Below, piece by piece: positions 1 to 7,167 of a DNA stretch of 62,178 nucleotides. Position numbers and translations under genes: made by a program. Source of the DNA: Actinomycetes bacterium (lineage in GTDB: Bacteria > Actinomycetota > Acidimicrobiia > Acidimicrobiales > RAAP-2); contig JAJZJC010000003.1 in the NCBI GenBank assembly GCA_021810205.1, forward strand, positions 1 through 62,178, given 5' to 3'. Numbering within the stretch: position 1 is the stretch's first letter; each line of letters begins with the position of its first letter. The notes under the pieces were generated by a model. The model saw nothing but the letters and a program-made list of their open reading frames with translations. It was not told the origin of the DNA and did no database searches.

Positions 1-148
1 TCAGATGCCAGACGAGCCAGCCGATGGGGTTGGCCTCCTCGTCGATGCGGTAGCGGAGCTGCTCACGGGAAAGGCCCTCGAGCACTGCGAGCACCTCCTG
101 GCGCACGCGCCCGAAGCCGTCGGCAAGTAGCTCAGATGGAGACGCCAT
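1..148 (-). CDS. DinB/DUF664-like protein, N-terminal fragment cut by the window edge
   Basis: An open frame on the minus strand begins at ATG 148 and runs off the left end after 49 codons, so only the N-terminus is visible. It contains DGFGRVRQEVL and then EANPIGWLVWHL. The pattern of an early amphipathic helix followed by N..WL.WH is typical of the DinB/DUF664 four-helix metal-binding family, where the histidine of WH is the first metal ligand. A strong AGGAGG lies 7 nt before ATG 148; ATG 154 in the same frame sits too close to it. In this family the role is usually unknown or a thiol-dependent transferase. It diverges from the acetyltransferase operon. It is too short for the ORF track. 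Confidence 0.6.
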   Translation of the reverse strand, partial: MASPSELLADGFGRVRQEVLAVLEGLSREQLRYRIDEEANPIGWLVWHL

Positions 149-367
149 GGTCATCCCTCCTCGTCATCGCATGACGGGTGCGAACCGGTGACACCTGTCA
201 GGCAGTTCGCCACGTCGATCGATCGGCCGGTGGTGGGGTTCGGTACCCCGCGGCGCTCTTCTTGCAACGATCGACGCTACTGGACGTGGCTCGACGTGGC
301 GTCTCGTACCCGCTCTGGGAGATCAGGAGGCGGGGCGGACCGTCATCTGAGGCGCGATCCTTGTGGG

Positions 368-1057
368 GTGACGGTGGCGGGTGCAGGGACAGCGGCACAG
401 GAGGTCACCGCCGGGCGCTACCCGGTGGAGCTCGAGCGCGATGTCCGGATCCCGAACGGCGCGGAGATCCACCTTCGCCCGATCCGACCCGACGATGCGC
501 CCAAGCTCGTCGCGTTCCACTCGTCGCTTTCCGCGCAGTCGGTGTACCTGCGGTTCTTCACCTTCCATCCCGTTCTCACGGCGCGCGAAGTGGAGCGTTT
601 CACCCAAGTCGACTACGCCGACCGCCTGGCGTTCGTCGTCATGGACGGCGCTCGGATGGTCGCCGTGGGCCGCTTCGATCGGGTCGCGCGGTCCCGACGG
701 GCCGAGGTGGCGTTCGTCGTCGACGACGACTACCAGCACCAGGGGATCGGGACGTTGCTGGCCGACGAGCTTGCCTCCGCGGCGCGCGCACGTGGTATCG
801 ATGAGTTCGTGGCCGACACGCTGCCGGAGAACACGTCGATGCTCGAGATGTTCCGGCGCACGGGCTTTCCCGTGCGCAGCTCCTACGAAGACGGGCTCGT
901 ACGGGTCCGGTTCGCCATCGAGCCGGTGCCGGCGTACGTCGAGGCCCTCGAGCGGCGCGAGGCGCGACGGCGGCCACCGAGGCGCGCGTCTGGGTCTGCG
1001 TCACCACCTTCCGCCGGCTCGAACGCGCGAGACGGCCGCGGGGGAGCGGGTCGATGA
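368..1057 (+). CDS. GNAT protein acetyltransferase (Pat/PatZ acetyltransferase-domain type)
   Basis: A GNAT-fold acetyltransferase of about 229 aa. The core LRPIRPDDAPKL, SVYLRFF, AFVVDDDYQHQGIGTLLADEL (acetyl-CoA binding loop Q-H-Q-G-I-G) and PENTSMLEMFRRTGF closely follows the catalytic domain of bacterial protein lysine acetylases of the Pat/PatZ group. It lacks the cyclic-nucleotide domain of mycobacterial Pat and the acyl-CoA-synthetase-like domain of PatZ. The ORF track opens at 188, but the first 60 residues are Arg-rich and unconserved, so GTG 368 is preferred; no well-spaced ribosome site decides it. Its stop overlaps the start of the deacetylase gene (ATGA), which suggests a writer/eraser pair for protein acetylation. 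The substrate is inferred, not seen. Confidence 0.82.
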   Translation: MTVAGAGTAAQEVTAGRYPVELERDVRIPNGAEIHLRPIRPDDAPKLVAFHSSLSAQSVYLRFFTFHPVLTAREVERFTQVDYADRLAFVVMDGARMVAVGRFDRVARSRRAEVAFVVDDDYQHQGIGTLLADELASAARARGIDEFVADTLPENTSMLEMFRRTGFPVRSSYEDGLVRVRFAIEPVPAYVEALERREARRRPPRRASGSASPPSAGSNARDGRGGAGR

Positions 1058-2160
1058 CGACCGTGGTCCTCGCCGGTCCCGCAGGGGAGTCGGCGCACGA
1101 CGGCGGCCCGCATCCCGAATCGCCGGCGCGGGTGGTTGCCGCCATGAAGGGCGTCCACGATCTCCATCTCGGCTCCGACCTCGTGACTGTCGACGTCGGA
1201 CCCGCCTCGAGAGAGGACCTCGCGCGCGTTCACTCCCTCCGGTACCTCGACGAGCTCGAAGCATTCTCGGGGCGGGGCGGGGGCGCCTTGGACCCCGACA
1301 CCTTCGTCACCTCCGACTCCTGGGACGCCGCGTGCCGTGCGGCGGGCGCGGGACTTGCGGCCGTCGCCGAGCTCGAGCGGCGACGCGACGGCGTCGGCTT
1401 CGTCGCGGCCCGTCCACCCGGGCACCATGCCGTGCGGTCGCGCGGCATGGGATTCTGCCTCTTGAACAACGTCGCAGTGACCGCCGCGTCACTCGTAGCC
1501 GGCGGCGCACGTGTGGCCATCGTGGACTGGGACGTCCACCACGGCAACGGGACCCAGGAGATCTTCTGGGATGAGCCGGCCGTCCTCTACATCTCGACCC
1601 ACCAGTCACCTCTCTACCCCGGGACCGGTCGCCCTGATGAGATCGGGGGCGCCAGGGCGCGCGGCAAGACGGTGAACATCCCCCTGCCCCCCGGCGCCAC
1701 CGGCGACGTGGTGTCGCTCGCGTTCAGCGAGGTGGTTGCTCCGGCGGTCGATTCCTTCGTCCCGGACTGGATCCTCGTCTCGTGCGGCTTCGACGCTCAT
1801 CGCGCCGACCCGCTCGCCGAGCTCGCGCTCTCGAGCGCGGACTTCGCGGCGCTCGCTGCGACCGTCCAGCAGCTCGCGCCCTGCGGGGGTCGCACCGTGC
1901 TCTTCCTCGAGGGAGGCTACGACTTGCAGGCGGTGCGGCGCTCCACGGCGTCCACGATCGGTGCGCTCGTGGGGGACCGGACGTTTCCCGAGGACCCGAC
2001 GTTCGGGGGACCGGGGGCCGACGCGGTGCGCGCGGCGACGATGCTGCGCGAGCGGGCCCTGTCGGAGGTGGACAAGGAGTGCAGCGGGGGCGGGAGCCTC
2101 GACGCACCGCACACAGGAAGCCGCGGGGCCCCGACGACAAGGCTGAGGAGCGACTGGTGA
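1054..2160 (+). CDS. Histone-deacetylase-family (AcuC-like) zinc deacetylase
   Basis: 368 aa, the usual size for the family. The zinc/active-site signature is complete: RPPGHH (about residues 120-125), DVHHGNGT (160-167), SCGFDAH and LEGGYD. These supply the general-base histidine pair, the Asp/His/Asp zinc ligands and the GGY loop. Relatives include AcuC, acetylpolyamine amidohydrolase and class II HDACs; AcuC deacetylates acetyl-CoA synthetase. The gene overlaps the acetyltransferase upstream by 4 nt and the universal stress gene downstream by 4 nt (GTGA), so the three are almost certainly one transcript. The last 45 residues are hydrophilic and variable. I infer protein lysine deacetylation from the neighbouring acetyltransferase; a small-molecule amide substrate remains possible. 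Confidence 0.9.
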   Translation: MTTVVLAGPAGESAHDGGPHPESPARVVAAMKGVHDLHLGSDLVTVDVGPASREDLARVHSLRYLDELEAFSGRGGGALDPDTFVTSDSWDAACRAAGAGLAAVAELERRRDGVGFVAARPPGHHAVRSRGMGFCLLNNVAVTAASLVAGGARVAIVDWDVHHGNGTQEIFWDEPAVLYISTHQSPLYPGTGRPDEIGGARARGKTVNIPLPPGATGDVVSLAFSEVVAPAVDSFVPDWILVSCGFDAHRADPLAELALSSADFAALAATVQQLAPCGGRTVLFLEGGYDLQAVRRSTASTIGALVGDRTFPEDPTFGGPGADAVRAATMLRERALSEVDKECSGGGSLDAPHTGSRGAPTTRLRSDW

Positions 2161-2564
2161 GTGTGCCACGACTGATCGCTGTCGGCTATGACGGCTCTGC
2201 GGACTCCGTTGCTGCGCTGCGCTGGGGTGCGGAGATCGCATCCACCATCGGGGCAAGGCTCCGGATCGTCCACGCCGTGGGGCTCCTCGAGCACGCTGGC
2301 CTGAGCGGTCGGTGCAGCCCGCACGAGCAGGCCGCGACCGACGTCGCGTGCCGGGTGGGGCTCGACATCGCCCAGGTGGAGTGGCGCGTCCGTGACGGAG
2401 AGCCTGCTGCGGTCCTCCGGCGAGAGACGCTGGGTGACGACGCTGCGGACCTCTTGGTAGTGGGAACGCGTGGCGCCGGGGCGCACGGTGGCGGCACGCT
2501 CGGGAGTACCTCGCTCGACCTCGCCCAGACCGCCACTGTCCCGGTCGTCGTGGTGGCAGGCTGA
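2157..2564 (+). CDS. Universal stress protein, single UspA domain
   Basis: 135 aa starting at GTG 2157, which overlaps the deacetylase stop (GTGA) and has GAGGAG a few bases upstream. It has the Usp fold start (LIAVGYDGSADSVAALRWGAEIA) and the ATP-binding loop GTRGAGAHGGGTLGSTS near the C-terminus, matching G-2X-G-9X-G(S/T). It is therefore probably an ATP-binding member. A universal stress protein is a known target of the cAMP-regulated lysine acetylase in mycobacteria, which makes its position behind an acetyltransferase and a deacetylase notable. It is convergent with the second Usp gene across a 47-bp gap in which I see no clear terminator. Confidence 0.9.
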   Translation: MSVPRLIAVGYDGSADSVAALRWGAEIASTIGARLRIVHAVGLLEHAGLSGRCSPHEQAATDVACRVGLDIAQVEWRVRDGEPAAVLRRETLGDDAADLLVVGTRGAGAHGGGTLGSTSLDLAQTATVPVVVVAG

Positions 2565-2611
2565 ACCTGCCGGCGGTTCGGCGAACGCGGCGGGGAGCCC
2601 CGGATCAACGA

Positions 2612-3070
2612 TCAAGCGGAACGATCGTGCTGGCCTGTGCGGTCGTGGTAGACGACGACGGGGCAGTGCGCGTGGCCAACGCAGTGTTTGCTGACCGAGC
2701 CGAGCAGCATGCCTGCCAGCTGGCGGTGGCCGCGCGAGCCGATCACGAGTAGGGCGGCGCCGCGTGACACGTCGACGAGCCGGGCGGCCGCGCTCCCTTC
2801 CAAAGCGGTGCCTTCGACGTCGATCGAGGGATTGAGCGCCCGCGCCCGGGCTACCCCCTCGTCGACGAGGCGCTGTGCGTCGTCCTGTGGCTGGTAACCC
2901 TCGGGTAACGGCATCGCCCAGCCGTAGCTGGTCGGCCATTCCCAGGCGACGACGACGCGGAGCTTTGCGTCGCTGCGGACGCACTCCGCCACCGCCCAGG
3001 CCAGGGCCCCGAACGAGGACGTCGAGCCATCCACCCCGACGACCACGACATCGTGCTCGTGCTCGCTCAT
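2612..3070 (-). CDS. Universal stress protein, single UspA domain (DosR-regulon type)
   Basis: 152 aa from ATG 3070, preceded by AGGAGGT at good spacing. The ORF track extends to 3211, but that extension lacks Usp similarity and would cover the operator-like site. N-terminal VVVVGVDGSTSSFGALAWAVAECVR and C-terminal VIGSRGHRQLAGMLLGSVSKHC are diagnostic, and the second carries the ATP loop. A DosR-like inverted repeat lies about 75-90 bp upstream, and the sensor kinase gene ends just beyond it. In mycobacteria single- and double-domain Usp proteins are among the most strongly DosR-induced genes, so hypoxia or nitric-oxide control is the likely reading. Confidence 0.9.
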   Translation of the reverse strand: MSEHEHDVVVVGVDGSTSSFGALAWAVAECVRSDAKLRVVVAWEWPTSYGWAMPLPEGYQPQDDAQRLVDEGVARARALNPSIDVEGTALEGSAAARLVDVSRGAALLVIGSRGHRQLAGMLLGSVSKHCVGHAHCPVVVYHDRTGQHDRSA

Positions 3071-3143
3071 GTCGGACCTCCTGCACCGTGCGCCCTGGCA
3101 CTCGGTGCGGGCTGACCGTACGAGGTCGCTGGGGCAAGGAGTA

Positions 3144-3158
3144 GGGACCTTCGGCTCC
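3144..3158. promoter_or_regulatory. DosR/DevR-like operator upstream of the universal stress gene
   Basis: GGGACCTTCGGCTCC. It resembles the DosR box (consensus core GGGACTWWAGTCCC, with natural variants of the type GGGACCTTCGGCCCT). It lies in the 121-bp gap between the kinase stop (3192) and the stress-protein start (3070). The match was made by eye; no matrix score was computed. Confidence 0.55.
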
Positions 3159-3191
3159 TTGCCACCGACGGCTGGCCCCCCGGCACACGGG

Positions 3192-4334
3192 TCAGGGGGG
3201 GAGCGGGACACGCCAGGTCAACGTGGTTCCCTTCCCGCCGGGAGACGAGACGACGAGGTCGCCCCCGAGCCTCTCCGCTCGACGCCGGATGTTCTGCATC
3301 CCGAGCCCGCCGCCGCTCGTGCGGCGGCTCGAACCAGTGATGCCTCGGCCGTCGTCGGTCACCACGAGCGTGCAGGTGTCCTCGGCCACCGACAGCTTCA
3401 CCGACGCACGGGTGGCCCGCGCATGCCGACCGATGTTCGTGAGGGACTCACGGACGGTGAAGAGGACATGGGCTGCCATGTCGCTCGGGATCTCGGTGTC
3501 CACGGGGCCCTCGAAAGTGACCGACGGGTCGAATCCGACGACGGCTCGGAGCTCTCGCACGAGCGCGAGGACGCTCGCCCGGAGGCTGCGGCGCCCCGAC
3601 TCCGCCGCCAGCTCGAAGATCGAGGACCGGATCTGGCGGATGGTCTCGTCGATGTCGGCGATGGCCTGTCCGAGCCGCTCCACCGTCTCGGAGGCCAAGG
3701 GCGGGCGCGCGAGGCTCTGCAGCGAGAGGCCGACCGCGAAGAGCCGTTGGATCACTGCATCGTGCAGGTCCCTGGCGATGCGGTCTCGGTCCTCGAGCAG
3801 CGCCACCTCTTGAACCCGCAGGTGGAGGCGCGCGCTGGCGATCACCACGCCGGCGGCATGGGCGAACGCCAGGACGAGGTTCTCGTCGTCCTTCGTGAAC
3901 TCCGAGCACCCGACTTTCTCGGTGAGGTAGAGGTTGCCGTAGACCTCGTCACGCGCCACCACGGGTACTCCCAGGAACGAGGACATGTGCGGATGTCCTT
4001 CAGGGAATCCAGCGCTGTGTGGATGCGTGGAGATGTCCGCGATCCGCAGTGGTTTCGGGTCCGTGATGAGGAGCCCAAGGACGCCCAATCCGGTGGGCCG
4101 GTGCGCGATCGCCCGCTCTTGTTCTTCGGTGATCCCGACGGTGATGAATTCGGAGAGCGCCGTTCGGTTGTCGTTCAGCACCCCGAGTGCGCCGTAGCGG
4201 GCGTTCGTCATCGAGCACGCCTCCTCGACGAAGTGACGTAGGAGCACTGGGAGACTGAGGTCGGCTTCGAGCAGGAGGACCGCATCGAGCAGGCGTCGCA
4301 GCGTCGCGGGATCGTCGATGTGCCGATACGGCAT
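3192..4334 (-). CDS. DosS/DevS-like GAF sensor histidine kinase
   Basis: 380 aa from ATG 4334 (MPYRHIDD). A single GAF domain spans about 30-170, with ARYGALGVL and SSFLGVPVVARDEVYGNLYLTEK as in mycobacterial DosS. The HisKA_3 dimerisation helix follows with phospho-acceptor His191 (RDLHDAVIQRLFAVG). A C-terminal HATPase domain has the N box (Asn300) and DDGRGI. Mycobacterial DosS and DosT have two GAF domains; here there is one. In the stretch GFPEGHPHM, His114 aligns by eye with the heme-ligand histidine of the DosS GAF-A domain, so heme-based O2/redox sensing is plausible but inferred. The probable partner is the response regulator at 5031-5705, on the same strand but separated by an opposite-strand gene. 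The ORF-track extension to 4661 is unconserved. Confidence 0.9.
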   Translation of the reverse strand: MPYRHIDDPATLRRLLDAVLLLEADLSLPVLLRHFVEEACSMTNARYGALGVLNDNRTALSEFITVGITEEQERAIAHRPTGLGVLGLLITDPKPLRIADISTHPHSAGFPEGHPHMSSFLGVPVVARDEVYGNLYLTEKVGCSEFTKDDENLVLAFAHAAGVVIASARLHLRVQEVALLEDRDRIARDLHDAVIQRLFAVGLSLQSLARPPLASETVERLGQAIADIDETIRQIRSSIFELAAESGRRSLRASVLALVRELRAVVGFDPSVTFEGPVDTEIPSDMAAHVLFTVRESLTNIGRHARATRASVKLSVAEDTCTLVVTDDGRGITGSSRRTSGGGLGMQNIRRRAERLGGDLVVSSPGGKGTTLTWRVPLPP

Positions 4335-4428
4335 GCGGGAAAAGGTAGCGCCCTCGCTACGGGTGCTGCGCATGCACGGGTGGCAACCGAGACGCCGTCG
4401 AGCGCACCGAAGGGTCGCTAGCCGGTGC

Positions 4429-4445
4429 CGCAGATGACATCTGCG
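4429..4445. promoter_or_regulatory. Perfect 17-bp inverted repeat between the kinase gene and the hypothetical gene
   Basis: CGCAGATGACATCTGCG: two 8-bp arms around one central base, an operator-like geometry. It lies in the roughly 320-bp gene-free gap between the divergent kinase start (4334) and the 4654 gene. The rest of that gap holds a 6-bp hairpin (GTAGCG/CGCTAC, 4345-4360) in the kinase leader and no convincing DosR box. The binding protein is unknown. Confidence 0.4.
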
Positions 4446-4653
4446 CGACCGCGCCATGTGACGGAGGACTCTGTTTCCCGGCTCTCGAAAGGACTGACAG
4501 TGGGCGCAGCGGACTCCTCGAGCACCGAGCTCGTCGAGCATGGCACGGGGCGATAGCGAGCGCGTCGAGCAGCCGGACCGTCGGAAGCCGGCGGTCGGCT
4601 CGGGGGAAAGTAGGCGCAGTGGCGGAATCCAGCTCCACGCGAGGCTGAAGACG

Positions 4654-5055
4654 GTGTCCATCTACAGCGATCTCCTCGAGGCTTCCTGGCGGACGCAGGA
4701 GGGCGCCGACGATGGGGGAGCGAGGCGGCGCGCCGACGCGCACGAGCTGCATCGCCTCCTCGACGAGGCGATCGAGCGGCGGCGAGACTGCGAAGGGCAC
4801 ACTCGCGCCTTCGACGGACGGTTCGGCGTCACGGTGGACGCGCCGTCAGACCTCGCCAGGCAGCTCGCCTACGACCTCGCGTTGATGCGGCTGTGCGCGG
4901 CGCACGGGATCGTCTGCGACGTCCGCCGCTTCACACGGCCGATTCCCGAGCGCACGCGTCTGGAAGAAGCGCTCGAGCGCAAGGGCGTCGTGCTGCGCGA
5001 CCGGCGACGCGAGCGCTCGGGATCGACTGACTACGCGCTCCCTGAAGGGTCGTAG
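4654..5055 (+). CDS. Conserved-looking hypothetical protein between sensor and regulator genes
   Basis: I do not recognise a named family. From GTG 4654 the product is about 133 aa, helical and charged: SIYSDLLEASWRTQ, then AHELHRLLDEAIERRRDC, then DLARQLAYDLALMRLCAAHGI. It ends in a basic tail. The frame is open from 4540, but the earlier residues look non-coding. The gene lies antisense to its neighbours, between the DosS-like kinase and the DosR-like regulator, and its end overlaps the regulator's end by 25 bp (convergent). The all-helical character and position suggest a small accessory or partner protein of the two-component system; this is inference only. Confidence 0.55.
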   Translation: MSIYSDLLEASWRTQEGADDGGARRRADAHELHRLLDEAIERRRDCEGHTRAFDGRFGVTVDAPSDLARQLAYDLALMRLCAAHGIVCDVRRFTRPIPERTRLEEALERKGVVLRDRRRERSGSTDYALPEGS

Positions 5056-5705
5056 CGGCCCTCGACGGACTTGCGCTCCGCGAGCCTCGTGGCGAACACA
5101 GCGGCTTCGGTCCGGCGCTGCATCCCCAGCTTCGCCAGGAGATTGGAGACGTAGTTCTTCACCGTCTTCTCGGCCAAGTAGAGCTCCTCGCCGATCTGGC
5201 GATTGGTCTTCCCCTCTGCAATACCGTCGAGGATCTTTCGCTCTTGCGCGGTGAGGGCCGCGAGACGCTCGTCTTCGTGTGGTCCGCGCCGAAGGCGTTC
5301 CAGCACTCGCTCGGTAAGCCTGTGGTCCAAGAGCGATCCGCCGCTCCCGACCTTCTTGACGTCGGCAACGAGGTCGCTGCCGCTCACCTGCTTGAGGACA
5401 TAGCCGGCGGCACCGGCCATCACTGCGGCGAGCAGCGCCTCGTCGTCCGCGTACGACGTCAACATGAGGCATGCGATGTCGGGGTGCTCGGACCGGATGT
5501 CCCGGCACACCTCGATACCGGTGCCGTCCGGCAGCCGCACGTCGAGGATCGCCACGTCGGGCTTGGCGAGCGGGATGCGGACGAGGGCATCGTGGACGGT
5601 ACCGGCCTCGCCGACGACTTCGAGGTCTTCATCGGTCTCGAGGAGGGACCGCAGGCCCGTGCGAACGACTTCGTGGTCGTCGAGCAGGAAGACCCTGAGC
5701 GTCAT
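5031..5705 (-). CDS. DosR/DevR-like NarL-family response regulator
   Basis: 224 aa from ATG 5705. The receiver domain has the acidic pair DDHEVVRTGL, phospho-acceptor Asp55 in ILDVRLPDG, a conserved Thr/Ser in LTSYADDEA and Lys in GYVLKQ. The LuxR-type helix-turn-helix at the C-terminus reads LTAQERKILDGIAEGKTNRQIGEELYLAEKTVKNYVSNLLAKLGMQRRTEAAVFA, nearly the same wording as mycobacterial DosR, including the TVKNYV recognition helix. That supports both orthology of function and the use of DosR-type operators, several of which are present nearby. The ORF-track extension upstream to 5828 is not needed. The DosR-like box at 5854-5870 lies about 150 bp upstream of its start and could mediate autoregulation. 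Confidence 0.93.
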   Translation of the reverse strand: MTLRVFLLDDHEVVRTGLRSLLETDEDLEVVGEAGTVHDALVRIPLAKPDVAILDVRLPDGTGIEVCRDIRSEHPDIACLMLTSYADDEALLAAVMAGAAGYVLKQVSGSDLVADVKKVGSGGSLLDHRLTERVLERLRRGPHEDERLAALTAQERKILDGIAEGKTNRQIGEELYLAEKTVKNYVSNLLAKLGMQRRTEAAVFATRLAERKSVEGRYDPSGSA

Positions 5706-5853
5706 GGTGCAAGTCTGCCACGGTGCCACCCGCGATGAGCGCGTCTTGTGTGGGCGCCGTCGATACCCTCGCGGCCGCGCTCCCGGTCGGGGTCGCCAGC
5801 CGTGCTCGCAGGGCTCGCGTCGGTGCATCGTGGGGTCACAGCAGTCGCAGGCG

Positions 5854-5870
5854 GGGGACCTTTGCCCCTA
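5854..5870. promoter_or_regulatory. DosR/DevR-like operator between the regulator and sigma-factor genes
   Basis: GGGGACCTTTGCCCCTA. It has the GGGAC...CCC spacing and TTT centre of known DosR boxes. It is 90-106 bp upstream of the sigma-factor ATG (5960) and about 150 bp upstream of the divergent regulator ATG (5705), so it could serve either gene. Confidence 0.55.
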
Positions 5871-5959
5871 TCGATCGCAGGGGTCGTGCGCTGTACTTGC
5901 TCTGGGGCGGCCGACGCGGGTGCCGCCTATGCGGTGGAGGGGGGCCCTGGAGGTAGGAC

Positions 5960-6916
5960 ATGGCGCGGCCCATGGGTATGGCGGAAGACGAGGAAGCCGG
6001 CAAGGCGCATGGGGAGGCAGTCCCCGAGCTCGATCTCGTCCGTCTCTACCTCGACGAATTGGGCTCGCACGCGCTGCTCGATCGAGACGATGAGGTGCGA
6101 CTCGCACAGCTGATCGACGCGGGCCACGTGGCCGAGCGGGCGCTGTCGGCGGGGACCGGCCTCACGCGCGCCGAGCGCCGAGCCCTTGAAGCGGCGGTCC
6201 ATGCGGGCCGGGCGGCGCGCGCGGAGTTCATCCGGGCGAACCTCCGTCTCGTCGTCTCGATCGCCAAGCACTACCAGTTCCACGGTGTCGAGCTCGCCGA
6301 CCTCCTCCAAGAGGGAAACCTTGGCCTCATGCGCGCGATCGAACGGTTCGACTGGCGCCGAGGCTTCAAGTTCTCGACCTACGCGACCTGGTGGATACGA
6401 AAGGCAGTGGTGCAGGCGATCAGCGACATGTCGTCGACGGTGCGCATGCCGCGGAACCGGCGTGACCAGGCTCGCCAGATCACCGAGGCGACCGAGCGGC
6501 TGGAGCGGAGCACCGGCCACCTTCCAGGAACAGGTGAGATCGCCAGGGAGACGGGCATGCATCCTTCGGAGGTCGCGTCCATCCGTCGAGCGTCGGCACG
6601 GGTGGTCTCCCTCTCGGCGCCGGTCGACGAAGACGGCAACGAGCTGGTCGACCTCGTGGCGGATCCCCATGGTGACGTCGCTGAAGTGGCTGAGCGCTCG
6701 GTCGTCGCGACGGAGGTCGAACGGCTCTTGGGGCACCTCTCCCCATCGTCAGCGAACGTCCTTCGTCTTCGCTACGGCCTGGATCCGGGTGGCCGACAGC
6801 GGACCGCGGCGGAGGTCGGTGCGATGCTTTCGATCTCTGCCGAGCGGGTACGCCAGATCGAGGGCAGGGCGCTCACGCGCCTGCGTCAGCGGCTCCCGCG
6901 CGATCTGGCATCCTGA
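5960..6916 (+). CDS. RNA polymerase sigma-70 factor, primary-like (group 2)
   Basis: 318 aa from ATG 5960 with GGAGGT just upstream. Region 1.2 is DLVRLYLDELGSHALL. Region 2 is complete: [54 protein letters not shown]. Region 3 follows (ARQITEATERL... P.. EIARETGM), then region 4.2 (EVGAMLSISAERVRQIEGRALTRLR). The short N-terminus without a long region 1.1 argues for an alternative group 2 factor rather than the housekeeping RpoD. It is adjacent to the DosR-like regulator with a DosR-like box in its promoter region, which suggests that the two-component system may switch on a sigma factor. Confidence 0.92.
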   Translation: MARPMGMAEDEEAGKAHGEAVPELDLVRLYLDELGSHALLDRDDEVRLAQLIDAGHVAERALSAGTGLTRAERRALEAAVHAGRAARAEFIRANLRLVVSIAKHYQFHGVELADLLQEGNLGLMRAIERFDWRRGFKFSTYATWWIRKAVVQAISDMSSTVRMPRNRRDQARQITEATERLERSTGHLPGTGEIARETGMHPSEVASIRRASARVVSLSAPVDEDGNELVDLVADPHGDVAEVAERSVVATEVERLLGHLSPSSANVLRLRYGLDPGGRQRTAAEVGAMLSISAERVRQIEGRALTRLRQRLPRDLAS

Positions 6917-7047
6917 GCGCGCCGTCGTCGCGTCGAGCGGTCTCGTCGTTTCGGGTTCCCTCACGCACGCGCTCGAAGCGCGCGCACACCACATGCGCGG
7001 AGGCGCCGTGCGCTCGCGCTCATCGACACTGGTAGCGACGTCAGATC

Positions 7048-7061
7048 GGGACCTTCGGTCC
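7048..7061. promoter_or_regulatory. DosR/DevR-like operator, distal copy, upstream of the 7168 gene
   Basis: GGGACCTTCGGTCC, an inverted repeat (GGACC-TTC-GGTCC). Of the four boxes in the window it has the cleanest symmetry. It is about 107-120 bp upstream of the membrane-protein ATG. Confidence 0.6.
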
Positions 7062-7069
7062 AGCCTGGG

Positions 7070-7085
7070 GTGACCTCCGGCCCTG
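7070..7085. promoter_or_regulatory. DosR/DevR-like operator, proximal copy, upstream of the 7168 gene
   Basis: GTGACCTCCGGCCCTG, a weaker variant of the same motif. It begins 22 bp (two helical turns) after the distal copy, a spacing suited to cooperative binding of two dimers on one DNA face. Tandem boxes are typical of the most strongly induced DosR targets. Confidence 0.45.
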
Positions 7086-7167
7086 CGCTCGTGCTCGTGA
7101 AGGTGCGCACCCTATAGAAGGAAAGTCCCACGCGGCGGCGTAGGAACGATTGACAAGGGAGCACATC

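Noticed and set aside
235-249. GGGGTTCGGTACCCC upstream of the acetyltransferase as a fifth DosR box
   Set aside because: It is symmetrical, but the arms are one base too far apart and lack the GGGAC core; may still be an operator of another kind.
1620-1635. GGGACCGGTCGCCCTG in the deacetylase gene as a DosR box
   Set aside because: It lies inside a conserved coding region and has no gene to control nearby; a chance match in GC-rich DNA.
4464-4479. GGAGGACTCTGTTTCCC in front of the 4654 gene as a DosR box
   Set aside because: The spacing between half sites is wrong by one base and the centre does not fit.
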